From NCBI GenBank assembly GCA_914767715.1, contig OU612071.1, forward strand, positions 6,863,493 to 6,927,492: a stretch of 64,000 nucleotides of DNA, read 5' to 3'. The position numbers and the translations under genes were made by a program. This DNA comes from Membranipora membranacea (taxonomy: Eukaryota > Bryozoa > Gymnolaemata > Cheilostomatida > Membraniporidae). The notes below the pieces were generated by a model that was not told where the DNA came from, searched no databases, and was given only the letters and a program-made list of their open reading frames with translations. Positions 1 to 14,188 of this stretch are shown piece by piece. Numbering within the stretch: position 1 is the stretch's first letter; each line of letters begins with the position of its first letter.

Positions 1-1479
1 GCAAGCACTATGTGCTCGACATCTACTTGACTCTTTGTTAGGTTATTAACGGAGCATGGTGACAAAAAGTAAAACATTCTCTACCTCAAGAAAAATTTTA
101 ATCTATTTTGCATATATATACATATATACATCAACACAAGACAACGTCGTTTTACTTGGATTTTACTAGGATTGGAGCAACCGGAAATGAAGGGGTGCAA
201 ATATTTTAATTGACATAGAACTTATATTATAATCATGTGGGAATTTGCCAACAGCATTTACAGCCATGCTTTTTTTATTGTTATTCAGCATACTGTTCGA
301 ACTGCAATGGTTGTCTGCACTTAATTTTTGTAATAGAGGAGAACTCCGAAGGCACTTGGGTGCCTTTCTCAAGAATTGGATGTGACAACCCTGTCACAAC
401 CATCCAACGAGCTCATTAAAACTCAAGTATCTTAAAACTTTGAACGTGAGGTCACCCACTGGAGGTTAATGTCAAGTGACGGAGTTGAGAAAATGTTGGC
501 TAGCCATAATTTTATTACTTCAAGCCATCTTCTCGAAATGCAAACTTTTCCTATTGAACTAACATTACTCCACTAGAGTAATCCTATCATTGAAAGTGGG
601 GTCCAATGGTATTGAAGTAACTCACAGTTTAATCTTCTGGCAATTTCTGGCGGGAAGCCATGGTTTATTAGCTACTGAATACCATCAAATCATCTTCTGA
701 TCTAAAACCACATATTATATATATATATACACAGGTGTGAATATTGAGTTTTTTGAGATATTCATATATCACTCTAAATTCAATAGGACGATAAACTTGA
801 TATAACATAATATTCAGGATAGTTGTCTAAAGATGATTTGCAGTAAATTACTCCTCTAGCGGAGGTGGGAGTCTATATGAAGAAATGAGAGCAAATGTTA
901 GCTTGCTTTAAATGTAGCTATTTGTGAATTTTCCCTGCAGCAAATCCTTAACTCTCTTAGGGTATGCACAATGTTACATTGACTGCCAGCAACTCACATT
1001 TTGGCACATATTATATAATATATTGACTATGGACCAAATTTATTTCCCCTGAAACAGCTGAGGTCGGCTCAACGGATATGAATGAGGATGAATTTTTTTC
1101 GCAATTCTTAGTTTTGGATTTTTTTACCAGATGTATTATTACTGATGAAAACCGTGTAAGCCCTCTTTCTTTCACCCTATCTAGATATGAAGTTAGGGCA
1201 CTGAGATCATTGCATTTGGAGCTGCATTCTAACATTTTAACAAATTACAAATAACACATCACTTAAAAACCAAAATCACAATCTGATCGCTCACCAGGTG
1301 AGTGAGCAATACCTGTTAGGGGTCTCACTTTCAAATCGTTCAGTCAATGATTGAACTATATACATTCTGGGAGTGATGTTGTCTAATTGAAAGACCAAGT
1401 GGGCAATAATTTCGAGTGATGCGATAGTGATAATTTGCTTTAGTAAAGTATCGCTCTTTCTAATTGAAAGACACCCCTG
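1..1479. other. intergenic, no gene seen
   Basis: AT-rich DNA with short AT runs (about 715-730). Short open frames occur on both strands, but none has plausible protein character, splice context or a family match that I recognise. A phrase near 1239-1266 (AAATTACAAATAACACATCA) recurs with small changes at about 2758-2780, suggesting a small dispersed repeat. Confidence 0.5.
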
Positions 1480-1603
1480 ATTGGCAAACTACAGAAGGCT
1501 ACTAGTAGTGATAACAACTAACAGTTACTAGCTAGACTTCTTAGTTAGTCTACTCATGCTTCACGACTGAGTAGTAGAGTACTACTCTACTACTCAGTCG
1601 TGA
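1480..1603. repeat. dispersed repeat copy A with perfect hairpin
   Basis: The first 80 bases match 4624-4702 with only a few differences. The right part contains a perfect 20-bp stem (1561-1580 paired with 1584-1603) around a 3-base loop. This looks like a small foldback element or the end of one; I see no clear target duplication. Confidence 0.6.
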
Positions 1604-2208
1604 GTGAAGAATGAGTAGACTTACAGAGTATTGTGTGACTAGCTTACCACTTTATCTGATGAATACTTGTTCTTCCTACACTAACTGCCTTCAAGTTGTT
1701 TAACGCGGTAGTCAAATGTCAATAGATGCCAACATCCTGCTAATCCACTGCCTCAGTTACGTTCTAAAATGTAAGGTACAGTAATCAAAATCAAGCAGAT
1801 ATAATGTCAATACAAAGTTCCATAGAGGAGTAAAGTATTCATCGGAGGAAATTTTCTTCATTTTGCGCAGGCTTGAAAAAGCTAACTTCAAGAGTAGCAA
1901 ACATACGCCCACCCTTTTTTTATTCTTTTTATGGACTTCAACCTTCACTAGCCAAAATTTAATGCTAGCTTACATTAAGTCATCTCAAGACTAGCTAAAC
2001 TAAACTTTAGCTAATACTTACTCCCAAGGCTATAGGTTTAGTTGACTATAACTTAGAAACAAGTTTTATGCTGTTTAATTTTTTTTAGGGCCTGTTACCT
2101 AGAATTACCCACACACCAACATATGTTGGGAAGTTAAATGCCCCATGATAACCACAATCGAACAATTGACAATACTTTAAGAGACAGATTTCATTATCAT
2201 TTCATTCA

Positions 2209-2312
2209 TCCCCCCCCCCCCTTCCTTCACCTGCAATCTACCTTATTAACCTAATTAGTTAATCACTAATTAGGTTGATAAGGTAGATAGGAGGTGAAGG
2301 GAGGGAGGGGGG
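2209..2312. repeat. imperfect foldback hairpin with C-tract/G-tract ends
   Basis: A run of C, then a segment whose reverse complement follows almost immediately. The core 22-bp arms (CTACCTTATTAACCTAATTAG side at about 2238-2259) pair with one mismatch, and the outer arms continue through a TTCACCT/AGGTGAA pair to a G-rich end. About 100 bp, with the look of a tiny foldback element. Confidence 0.6.
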
Positions 2313-4623
2313 TCTTTCAATGAGTATGAGATATGGTTACCAATTAGGCTACCGATGGTATCCTTGATTTGGACAATCAACTACAAATGATCACTGCATC
2401 AGGGTAGCGAAGAGTATATCATGACCAATCATGAATCATAATAATGTAACTATTTGACACTCAGGCACTCACTCGGTACATCAAGATTTCTCAGGACAGA
2501 ATTCAAACCTCCAAAGGTTCTGATGCGTAACTCTGCCATTATCATGCCATACTGAATCAGTCTTTCTCCTGTATTCTCTGCAACAAATATTTAGTTGATG
2601 ATGTGATAAAGTATGAATATAATACATTCCAATGTCCTAAGTACATTATTTGCATTCAAATTTTTTGCAGTCTTATAACAAGGCTTTGCTGCTACGAGGT
2701 TCATCCCTGGACCCTTCAATTTTCTCTGCATTGAGAGCCTGATTCTAGCATGTTGCCAAATTACAAATAACACACCACTTAAAGACCTGGTTAAATCTAC
2801 AATCCCTATGATGGCAACAGATTTGCCAGCCGTTGGTGAAGAAGTTTGTTAAGTTTTATATCTGGTTTCTTGGAATGGAAACACTCGATCTATAGGTTTA
2901 ATCAGCACATAACGCCAGCAAGTTTGTAACTAAAATGATCAGACAAGATAATGAAATGTGGCAAGGAGGGTGGAATATAGGGAATAGGTGACTTGATGTT
3001 GCGAGATGGAATGAGTTGTTTCCTCCATGAAAAAAAGAGCACAACTCCGATAGTCACTGAACTCCTAATTACACCAACTGACCGGCTTCAATGAAAAATT
3101 CTTGCTGATGCCTGCCAGTGTTCAAGCAGTTTTACCAAATTTATGCCATGAGACTTCAACGATTACACCGACGCAATTATCATCAGTTAACCTACACATA
3201 TCACCTGACATTTATATCATTATATTACTAACGATGCGCGATGCAAGCGTAACAGTGGAGATATCGATGCTTATGACCCCAGCCATCTCAAGCCTTTCTG
3301 GGTCAGTTCCCTGCTGCAACTTAATAAAATTTTACAACCAAAATTGAAAACTTGATTGTCGGCTTACCTGTTTGAATTGAGTAACCTGAATGACTATTAA
3401 TACTACGAGTTGTATCACATCTGCTATAAACCACCCAAACACTCACTTCTTCATTGTACTGTTCTCAGTACTATTCTGCGGTCTGTGTTGCTTTACAATG
3501 TAGACTAATAAGAGACGTAGACGAATAATTAAACCAGCGTTATACTCTGGAGAGCTAGTACCTCTACAACACTTGAATACGCCATTCTATTGATGAAGAT
3601 TTACATTTGGGAAACTTTTGCAATTGTGTGCAAGCTGGCAATGGTCTAGTTTCTCTCAGTAACCAAGTTCTCTACTCTCTAACTACAGACCACTATAACC
3701 AATGGTTGGCAGTGGTTGACCCTGAATTAAGGCGAAGTACATGCTTGCAACTCAAAGAGCCCACACATGTAATATTATATGCAATCCGCCCCCCTCCCCG
3801 ATCACTGCTTATTATAATGAAATGACCACTGTGACGCAGTTGAGACCCTGTACAGCCAACAAATCATTTAAATTCAATACCATTGTCAAAAGGCAAGGTC
3901 TGCACTGGTTTCCTTCCTCTGGTGATCGGGTTTGGTATATTCTTTATTATCATTATAGACCAGGGGATATTTCAATTAGCATGAGCTCTGCTTTGTAAAC
4001 CAAAAGATCATTACAACTTAAATGCACAATATCCTCGCTCCTTAGATAAATTCGTTCCCAAATAGTTCACACAAGAGTGAGCATAGTTCAATTGAGTAGT
4101 GGCCAATTCTCGAACGAAGCTAAAAGCAGGTCTCCCCTACTGAGCTAGATGACGATGTACCACTTGGTCTTATATGCGCATGCTTTATCAGTAAATAAAG
4201 TGTATACTAATATGTTATAGTTTTGCTGTTTGTATTTAAGGGTGACCCCACCAGTCTCAGACAGTTGGGAATGGTTGACATAAAGTAATAATGATCCCTC
4301 AGTTGCGCCGAGGCAAAGTCTATGCACACACTTTATACAAACACAAGACCCAGCCTACATAGGCTGTAGTTGTAGTAAAGAGAGGGGGCATTTCCTTACA
4401 ATGTAAAGTATGTAGGCCTACATGTAGCCATAGTAGATTAGCAATAACAGTTCTAGACAATTAGTTGCACGAGAGTTGCCCACCTAAACTTGCCACCACC
4501 TCAAACAACAAAGCGAGGAATAAGGAGTAAACTCCTTGGAGTTGTATGAGCCTCCCCCCCTCTTACAACTCTTAGGAGTCATTCTCCTTGCTTGATATTA
4601 CACTGCACATGTACATTGGTACC
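2313..4623. other. intergenic, no gene seen
   Basis: No reading frame here has splice sites, homology I recognise or a paralogue in the window. Frames of 60-85 codons at 3102-3998 overlap one another in different frames and look like chance. Confidence 0.45.
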
Positions 4624-4740
4624 ATTGGCAAACTACAGAAAGCTACTAGTAGTGATAGTAACTAACAGTTACTAGCTAGACTTCTTAGTTCGTCTACTCA
4701 TCTTTCACTCACGACTGAGTGAGTAGTAGAATAGTAGTGT
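4624..4740. repeat. dispersed repeat copy B
   Basis: Second copy of the repeat at 1480-1603: the segment starting ATTGGCAAACTACAGAAAGC is nearly identical over 80 bases. The hairpin part is degraded here (ACGACTGAGTGAGTAGTAG remains). Confidence 0.6.
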
Positions 4741-7137
4741 ACCAAATAAATACTAAATAGCATTTATTTACCTGAGAGTGAGAGCTACAACAAATTGATT
4801 CAATCAAGTCCATTCACAGCTGTTCTAATTTCATTCTTCTTCTTCTTGTGAAGCTGTGTTGGCTCATCCTCTCTTCATCGTGGTCTTATGTGTCTGTGAA
4901 GTTACTGATTGGTGCCACTGAGTCTGACTGCTGTTCAGAAAGTTGACTACTAGCAATATCGATAACTAACTCAGTGTTCCCCAACACAGATATTGTAATC
5001 AGTATGTAGTTATTGAACAGGCCAATAAGAAAAAAGTAAGATGTAATGGGCCAATCATATCAAAGCCTGTGAAAATTTGAAGAGAGAGGGCAACTCTTCA
5101 TTTTTGAAGGTTTTTACGTGAGAGGGCAATTCCGAACCAGTTACCTTATTACCCTGGAGTTAGGATTAGATTCTTGTGTTTTAAAGAAGTAGGACGCTAC
5201 CGATTTAAGATAAGATACCTCTAATCTCTCAAACCTTAATTCAACATTGAATATAGAATTCGAACATCAATTTAGAGTGACCACATACTGGTTCTTCTTT
5301 CCTTCACTAGAAATTGGGCTGGAGTCTTGGAGCTAATTTAACTTGGCTAAGAGGCCTTTGATACTGATACACCGCTTTGATTACCTGATTGAGCTTCCAG
5401 GCAAGAGCATTGTCTCAAAACTCGTCAAGAGTTTTACTGTTAGAACAAGACAGGGGTCTTAGCAGGTTACCGGCAGGAACCTTTCTTAAACAGCTTGAAG
5501 GCAGCTTCTCGTGAGGCTAAGAAAGGTCAGGCTCAATTACAACCCCTAGTAAATTACTAGTAATGGAGTAGTGGGAAGCAGCTGTCCGTCAATAGAAATT
5601 AATAAGTTAAATACATCGTACTCACCAGAGTGCTAGTATTACCAATTGGAACCAAGTTTTAATAGATTTGAGCGATCTTGTCTTTCTTCAGTGCACGAAG
5701 GGAGGCAACTCCAAATTATAAATACAAATATATAACACAACAATAAAGTGACATTTAGAGGTGTCCTGAGTGCAAGATTTAGAACCATTACTAGAAAGTA
5801 GAACCAAATTTGAAGTAGAACGACTACACATACTAATAGTACACAGCTTATACTTTAGTCTGAGCCCCCCAGACTTTTGCCCCTCATCCGACCGCCCCCC
5901 GTATAGACTAGTACCAATTCCGTTCCTCACACACCCCACCAATCAAAAATGTTAAAAGTGTTATAAAACCAAATGGAACAATAGGATTGTAGTCTGGTTG
6001 CCTAGTGATAACAAGATGGCCCCGCCCATAGGCCAAGCCAAGGTCATAAGTGAGTGGTGAGTTTGAGCTTATTTTTAGCCTGTTATACTTCGCAACCCCA
6101 GGTTTTCTCTCTCAACCAGATATCTGATCAACCTCCGAAAATCTTGGATTTTCAATTCAATCCCCAATAGGCCAGGGGGTCAGGAATACTCCCTACGCCT
6201 CTGAGTGAGTGCATCACATGATGTTGTGATTAGCTGTGTAAGAAGTAGACAATGAGCGGATTAACTTAAACTAGGCGAAAAATCAAAATAATTAGAGAGC
6301 GGCAATAAATTAGTACGTCTGATAAAATTCTCTCATTGTGTATTATGTTATGTTATGTTTGTACTTTTTTTCCTCCTAAAATCAACAGTGCGATGTACTG
6401 GAGAGAATTCCACTAGAAAGAACAAGAGTTAGTCAGTAAAATACACAGTCAGTTAAATATAAAATGATAAAAATGGGTACTAAAAATTTTATTCGCTTTC
6501 TATAATGTAGCTATGTGAGCAATTTGGGTAGAAGGGGATTAGCTTCAGATCATCAAACAGAAGTTCTTATGAATGATGGGTCCCTGCCAGCCATACACCT
6601 GTCATGGATTGGATAATGTTCACAACAAATCATTATGATTGGATGGCATACACAAACCGTCTTCAGCTCATTCATTGTAAGGCGTCTATCATTACAAATC
6701 ACAAATGAACAACATAAATAATGTGTAATACAGAGTATGATAAAATGTTTAGGTGTGTTCTGGCTTTCGTATTTTAGAGCCATTTCATTGAATAACACAT
6801 CACTTCAACAGGCTAGGCACACTTAACATCTTACTGATGCATAGTCACAGTCAGTTTTTACCCTCGGAACTTCTAAAACTTCTGAGTTTTAGATTCAGTT
6901 AAAGACCAGTTCAAGAACAATGATCTAGACTAGACTAAGATCGGATCAGGCCAGTTATCCCTTTTCATATGACTGAAGACACACAACAGGCTTGCAAGTG
7001 CTACTACATCACAGATTGATATGTTTTCTGGGTAAATAATTCAAAGCCTTTCACGATCTGTTGCAATTACAAGTAATGCAAAGCCAGTGGATATTACACA
7101 TATGGCTATATAGATATAATTTACTCTGGTCTATACC
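4741..7137. other. intergenic, no gene seen
   Basis: No supported gene. Overlapping opposite-strand frames at 5688-5955 shadow each other and neither has protein character. Confidence 0.45.
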
Positions 7138-7241
7138 GTATACTACGGAAGACGAACGATGACATAAACAATTTTTTTATTTTCTATACAGGAAAAAATT
7201 TCTGTGTCATCCCTCGGCTTTGGTATTTGCCCGGACTATAA
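7138..7241 (+). repeat. dispersed repeat, forward copy
   Basis: The segment from GTATACTACGGAAGACGA to about CCCGGACTATAAC matches the reverse complement of 20161-20262, including the phrase GTGTCATCCCTCGGCTT. The copies sit about 13 kb apart, outside the LTR element, so this is an independent repeat family. Confidence 0.6.
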
Positions 7242-10092
7242 CATTTAAAATTTCGTATACCTGCAGGTAAAATAATTCACATGTCTCACCTCGTCTTCAC
7301 ACAAAGAGGGGACAACTCTAATTCATAGACTGTCATATAAGTTTTACTCAATCGGACTAATGTAATTGCTGTGGTTGTGGCTTAAATGTGAAGTGTAATA
7401 TGTGGCTTATCTTTATGTTGTTCTCAGATTACATCTTGCTTTTGTCAAGCAGACATTTAAATCAACCGCATAACATCCTTTAAGATTTTAAATTGGACAC
7501 TGACAGTGCAATCCAATGACTTTTGATGAGTGGTACACACCTCAGCAGTGACAGCAAGAAATGAGTCAATTTCAGTCCTTTGGCACAGATATAGCAACCC
7601 TTGTTTAGACCAATGGAATGGTGTATCATACCCTTTTTCCTGATCTGATGCCATCATATCTCCCCTTTCTCTGAAAAATCCAATCCAAGTACAGTTCAAT
7701 AAGAGAGTTTTCTTCTGCAATCTGTTACCAAACTGAATAGGGTGCTTGATTCAAATATAGCAGGACACTATTTACAATTTACAGGAATGGAGATCTCCAA
7801 CTGCCAATGGAAGCAAAAACATGCACAGACAGAGACCTTTTGCGAAATAGGATACATGTTACTCAACTCAGTCTTCAAAATAGCAAAAACATGAGAGATC
7901 CAAAGCCAAAAAAAAAGATTTTTCTTCAAGGCTCATAGTCATGCAACTATTAGCAGAGACACGGGATATACCGCTACATCACCATTTTAATCGAAAGAGA
8001 TTAAGTTAAGTTAAAGCGCCATTTGCTACTTGGTAGTGCATCCAAGGAGTGAGAGGGACACATTGTCATTGTCATGTCTTCAGGTAGTAAAATGAATGAA
8101 TGAATGAGTAGTCAATGATATAACAATTCACATAAACAGGTACATAAGTTGTGAAAACCTGACAAAAACAATTGATCGATATACAATCATGTATGTATAA
8201 TTACTACCCACAGACATTGCCATTAATAGTAGACAAGGAACCAATATTGATGAGCTTCTGTTTGCAAATTTTATTGCAGTACCATCTAATAATTGTTTTT
8301 TTAAAACTTATTTTATCCAAAACATACATTGGCCGAGTGTGACATGCACTCAGAAAATAGATGCACCCTGAATGGACAAGGCCTGTTAGTGAAAATGCAA
8401 AGGTGCAGGTAACATTCTTTTAGGACCGCAATCACTGTATTAGGAAGTTTAATCTGAATCTAAATCTTTAATCTAAAAGAGTTGTCTTATCTTCTCTCAA
8501 ATCAGCCAATCAGATTTGTGCTAGCCTCATCTGTCAATTCAGTTTGTGTAAGACTGGCGAACTGTCAACATCAGCCAGCACGGTTATTTTAATGTCGCTC
8601 TAAAATATCCTGACTCAGTGTATCTGTATTTAACCATATTCTACATGGTAATTGTATTCAATCAACCATCACAATGAATACTCTGAACAGTTTATAATGG
8701 ACATCGACCACTGAACACTAAAGCTAGACACCTCTCAATATGGTGGTGAGTTTAATTGTACTCATTTTTCTTATCGTTTTTGGCACTATAAATGTTTTAA
8801 AGTTTGGGAACTAAATTAGGTATTAACAATATTGTGTTTAACTCTCTGTGGCAATTCAGCAGTAATGACAGACGTTTTATCCATCGTACGCCTATCTACA
8901 GCATGTTGCCTGAGTAATATCGATCTAGAAATACCACACTATACTTCGATCCGATCACTTCATCTCCAAGTGTATATCATCAGTAATCATATCGATATGA
9001 TTATTCAATCACTTATAATGCGGCATCGAGGTCAGGCTCTGCTCGTCGATCACAATCAGTTATTGTCACTGCTTATTATTTTCGTTTTCAGTTGCATCAG
9101 GAATTTTAAGAGTGCCTTTAGAGTACAAACTCACCCCATTGCTCGGTTTGACACTTATCCCACCAGTAATTGTAAGTCGTGATTATAAAATCTAAATGTA
9201 TAATTTTTGTGACGATGATTAAGTAATCCGCAAAACATTGATCATTGCAATTCGACAATATAATTTCGTTTCATGTTTAACTTGATAAAGTTTATCTTCC
9301 TAATTCCCGGGATAATATTTTAAATAGTTATCCTGTTTTTTAATATGGCAAGAGATTTTTATTTCACCATTGAAATCAAATCCATACCTGTGTTTTAACC
9401 ATGCACTTTTGTTTTGTCAACAGGGTACAATATTTCATTCAATACAAGAACACCATCTCTTATGACGATCTATTGTTGCCAATAATCACCATTGTCCTAT
9501 CCGAGCACAATCACCAGCAATCACATTCCAATGTCTTTTTCCGTGCTGCTTGAAACAATAAATACATGCAACGTGATAAAACTCATGAAATCATGAATTC
9601 TCCTGGAGTATATGATGTTTCTTTTCGGGTATAAATCACACTTTACATGGTTAATTTTGGCTGAACAATGGCAAACTTCAGACACAGAAACTCCAAGCTT
9701 GACGGTGCTTTAGATAAGTACAGTGCAGTATTGAGTTCTTGCTGTGTTTTCTAAATGTAACAAATTTAGGTTTCATAAATCTGGTTCTTGATTTGTGAAC
9801 TTTTTGAAATGAAGGCACATACAAACATTGTTACGGTACAGGAAAATACAAGTCTATTTACACGCAATCATTGCACACCCATCATACTATTACTAACCTG
9901 CTTTGTCTTGCTCAAACTTTTTGTTAAGCTTGTCCTCCAGCTGTTTTTGTGGGCCTGTTTGCTCCAGGTTCATAGAGCAGCAAAATATGCTTCAAATAAG
10001 TGTATGTCCTACTTCTCGAAACCTTGAATAAACACTGTCGAACTATTTCGCCACTACACACCACATTGTCAGTGACTTTGCTTCGCCAAGAA
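7242..10092. other. intergenic; weak exon-like segments only
   Basis: No gene I can defend. Two exon-like stretches lie at 9091-9172 (after TTTCAG, before GTAAGT) and 9422-9551 (after AACAG, with an AATAAA just after its stop). Their phases do not fit together and each is short enough to arise by chance. Confidence 0.35.
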
Positions 10093-11744
10093 AAGATGTG
10101 GGATTCTGGGTTATGGAGTCACCACATTAACTCTCCGCTACTGAGATCTGTGCTCACGAGCTCGGTATGATGATTCTCACTATGTGACACAGACTTATTT
10201 ACATAATTGCGATCTCATTTATTTCGAGATCAAACACTTGATTCAAGAGCATGCCTTTTAATTCTTATCAAGTTTAACATCAAACGAAATTCAACTTAAC
10301 AATGCATGTCTTATTTCTACAAGTCATACTTTCTAGTCAATGATGCCATGCATGCTGGATTTAATTCATTTAACTCAATTAGTTGATGGTATAGATAATC
10401 CAACCAAATGTTATACTGTGCCATTATTAAGTAATAAGGCGAGTTCTATTTCCCTATAAATATCACTAACACACAATAAATGAAAATATTATGATAACAA
10501 CTCGTAAAACTTTCATGTTTAAAAAAAAAACTGACCAGAGGGTCGCCAAACAAATCATGCTTTCCATTGGTGAACCATGCTCTTATATAGCATGGTTCCA
10601 GACACATTAAAAAACTGCTGATGTCAATAAGCAAAAAAACAAGAAATGAACACAATTTTTAATTACCGCAAAAAGAGGGTTGATCGGGCGCAAGAGTGGG
10701 TTGATCCAGGGTTGATCGGCCGCAAGTGTGGGTCGGTGTAAGTCAGGCATTATGCTAATTCTGAATTGTCTCTGTTGGCGCCACCTTTACTGCATTGTCA
10801 TGGTGGTCACGGTTCTGGCGTTAGGGTGGCACCGGTATCAAGAATAGAATTTAGATTTGCATATATTTGCCTGTCCCTGATTCGAGGTGATATGCGCTAG
10901 CTGGTAACTGCGTGTCCTCGAGTCGAGGTTGAGTGTACTGATGAGATAGACTTAATATACTACCTAGACAGGCCAATAGCATTCAATACTGTCCCACTTA
11001 AATAGCACGACATGACGTAATTAGTTTGTGCTGTGAGCCATAGTTTACTATATACCATTCAATGAAATAATGTGAAGAATCAAGGGACGCCGCGCATGAT
11101 ATCAGCTCTTGTCCGGCCCCTTATTATTTAAACACAGAGAAAATTTGTGAGTTTAGGTAAAAGACCTTTCCGCACGAGATGGTATAAAAAATTGACTCCT
11201 TAGGCGAATCCAAAGCGAGAACAGACCTGATCAGTTACAATCATTAGCCAATAAATATTGAAACAAATACAGCCGTCTACTCTTAACACTTCTACCACTA
11301 CTATTCAAATGCACAGAATACCCACAACACAGTATCACAAATATTTTGTTGGATGAGCCAGATCAAAGCACCACCACCATCATCATAGATTTTTGCATAA
11401 ATATTCCTAGTCATGACTGAGCACAACCTGCTCAGCTTGGATTCCTTGTTAAAAGATTTTACTGCAAATTTTATTGTCGCTTCATGAGGAAGAATAGATC
11501 TGTGCTGTAAATTGAGTATGCCAACTCCAGATATGTATGTATGATGAAGCTAGGGTAAGTGACATATATATATATAAAGTCTTTGGTAATCTCTCATCCA
11601 TGAAATAATATAGTAAATCAAGACACGCAGGGTATAATACCAGCCAAATTATATTAGATCTGTTTTAATTTATGAGATAAAAATTATCAAAACAAATACA
11701 GCCCTGTACTTAACCACTTTTATCACTACATGACAAAACAGAGG

Positions 11745-12260
11745 GCTGTTACTGCGGGATTATACTAATTTATGAGGGCACGACCAAGGCTAACGGCTAC
11801 CACTATTAAAAATACTACCACTATCAGCGAGCATTGCAAAGTTAGATATGACTGGTTGCAGTATATGTTAAAATTAATCAAATTAGTAGAGCAATGTAAG
11901 CTAACCACTTCTTACACCTACTTATCAAAAAAAAAATATACTGTGGGATTATACTGAATTTTGCGGATGGGTCAAAGACTAGAAAACTACCACTATCGGT
12001 GATTGCTGCAAAATTTCCAAACGAGACACTATCACTATCAGCGATCGCTGAAAATTAGATATGACTGAGTCACTGAACACAATAAGCCTGCTCAGTTTGG
12101 AGCGCTTATGGTCAGTGTTTGCTGCGAGTTTGGTTGTTTCATGGTGTATTCTGACCAGCGTATATCTCTTCACTTTTAGGGGTTTGTAGATAGTGTTGGA
12201 AGGATTGGAAAATTGCTGGGATAGCATCCTTTTTGAGCAAAGCTCTCCCACCCACACCAG
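11745..12260. other. loop of the foldback element, internal imperfect repeats
   Basis: The phrase pattern GGGATTATACT...ACTACCACTATC..., around 11756-11840, recurs around 11943-12000. The short frames here (about 61-92 codons) follow the repeat and show no recognisable protein. Confidence 0.4.
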
Positions 12261-12966
12261 GAGGCCTTCTAAATGTATCTCGTTTCAAATGTTCGCTACA
12301 TAGAACAGCATATTTGGATGGAGTTCAGTTCTTGCGTTTAACGGCCGAAACCCATACCTTTAGTCTCTCCTCGTTATTTCTGGGGAAGGCGTGGAAGCTT
12401 AAATTAGGATTTCCTGCCGGGGTATTTCCACAGCCGTAGGCAGCGCACCAGTTTCTAGATGACTTTTTTAAAAGCATCACAAATGATTACATATACAAAT
12501 AATTATCATTAAACTACAGCTTTTGATATGATAAACAGAAATTGTAAAATCAATTTCATAGGAGCATCAGCATGGCCAAGAAAGATTTGCGAGATCACCG
12601 ATTAAGTCTACTCACACTTTTTGACTGCTGTGCCAGTTCTGAGTTAGATATTTCAGGAGTAAATCAGAATTGTCATCTCAAATAGTTTCCCTCCAGCCCC
12701 CCCCCCCGCCCCATCACTATCGTTCCACCTTTTTTTTCTTACATTCAAATTTTATCACACCCATCGATTATTATTTACTATGTCTATAGCCTTAAATTTA
12801 TGTGCATGTATAGAAGGATGTGGGTATTATTATATGACAATATTTAATTGATTTAGATCTTAGATGGATGGGACAAGCAGAAATTATGCCAAAAAATTCA
12901 ATCCAATAAAGACGGAAATATGACAATGCATACATGAGAGCCACCACTGGGCTGTTTCTTACTTTA

Positions 12967-13086
12967 TCATCTTGTGAAGTGGTAGCAGCAGGATTTTCAT
13001 CTTGTGAAGATGAGGCAGCAAGATTATCATCTTGTGAAGATGAGGCAGCCAGATTATCATCTTGTGAAGACGAGGTAGCAGGCTGT
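12967..13086 (-). repeat. 30-bp tandem repeat, 4 units
   Basis: TCATCTTGTGAAG recurs at 12967, 12997, 13027 and 13057, a 30-bp period; a worn fifth unit lies near 13200. On the minus strand the repeats translate as an acidic, serine-rich decapeptide (SSQDDNLAAS). The enclosing frame (12798-13094, 98 codons) may be a remnant, but nothing around it supports a gene. Confidence 0.7.
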
Positions 13087-14188
13087 AGGCTCATTTAAAA
13101 ATAGTTTTCCTATAAACTGAGCGGCGTGGGTATTATATCCAGAACTTCTATGTTTGCCTTGTATCTCGCAACTGATGATAGTAAAATTGCAGCTGGGCTT
13201 ACTTGTGAATATGAGACAGCAGGCTGCAGGACGCAGGTTCACGTTATATAAATAAATAATCTCAACGAAGTATGAATATTAAAACCAGTAACCACTTTGT
13301 TTACATAGTATCTTTCATCTTCTGTTTCAGTACAGGGCTGTATTTGTTTTGATAATTTGTATCTCATAAATTAAAACAGATCTAATATAATTTGGCTGGT
13401 ATTATACCCTGCGTGCCTTAATTTACTATATTATTTCATTGATGAGAGATGACAATAGACTTAATATATATATATATATATATGTGCCACGTACCCTAGC
13501 TTCATGATACATACATACATACCTGGAGTTGGCATACTCAATTTCCAGCACAGATCTATTCTTCCTCATGAAGCGACAAAAAAATTGCAGTAAAAACTTG
13601 TAACAAGGAATCCAAGCTGAGCAGGTTGTGCTCAGTCATGACTAGGAATATTTATGCAAGAATCTATGATGATGGTGGTGGTGCTTTGATCTGGCTCATT
13701 CAACAAAATATTTGTGATACTGTGTTGTGGGTATTCTGTGCATTTGAATAGTAGTGGTAGATGGCTGTATTTGTTTCAGTATTTATTGGCTAATGATTGT
13801 AACTTATCAGGTCTGTTCTCGCTCTAGATTCGCCTAAGGAGTCAATTTTTATACCATCTCGTGCGGAACGGTCTTTTACACAAACTCACAAATTTTCTCT
13901 GTGTTTAAATAATTAGGGGCCGGACAAGAGCTGATATCATGCGCGGCGTCCCTTGATTTTTCACATTATTTCATTGAATGGTATATAGTAAACTATGCCT
14001 CACAGCACAAACTAATTACGTCATGTCGTGCTATTTAAGTGGGACACATTATGATCAGTGAAGCATAAGCATTGTCCTGTCTAGGTAGTATATTAAGTCT
14101 ATGACTGATGATGATGCTGGCTATAATATTGGATGTTCTTATTGCGTCCGATGTTGATATAGAAACTATCCTGTTTGCTGCTGTAAAT

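Larger units (their letters stand above)
10945..14103. mobile_element. 3.16-kb foldback hAT-like transposon inserted in the LTR
   Basis: Long inverted arms (about 10945-11711 and 13330-14103) pair over roughly 770 bp. The 8-bp duplication ACTGATGA lies on both sides (10937-10944 and 14104-14111). The intact LTR at 19.9 kb shows the empty site with one ACTGATGA, so the boundaries are exact. An 8-bp duplication is the hAT-superfamily signature. The outer ends read (G/C)ATAGACTTAATATACTACC, and CCTAGACAGG inside them recurs in the element at 24824. The loop holds no transposase that I recognise, so it is probably non-autonomous. Confidence 0.85.

Noticed and set aside
8832-9182. 116-codon plus-strand frame
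   Set aside because: It begins with TTG; the first ATG leaves about 105 codons with no recognisable domain, and no in-phase splice partner.
9091-9551. Two plus-strand exon-like stretches ending near an AATAAA
   Set aside because: The first ends in phase 0 or 1 while the second needs phase 2; no upstream exon was found.
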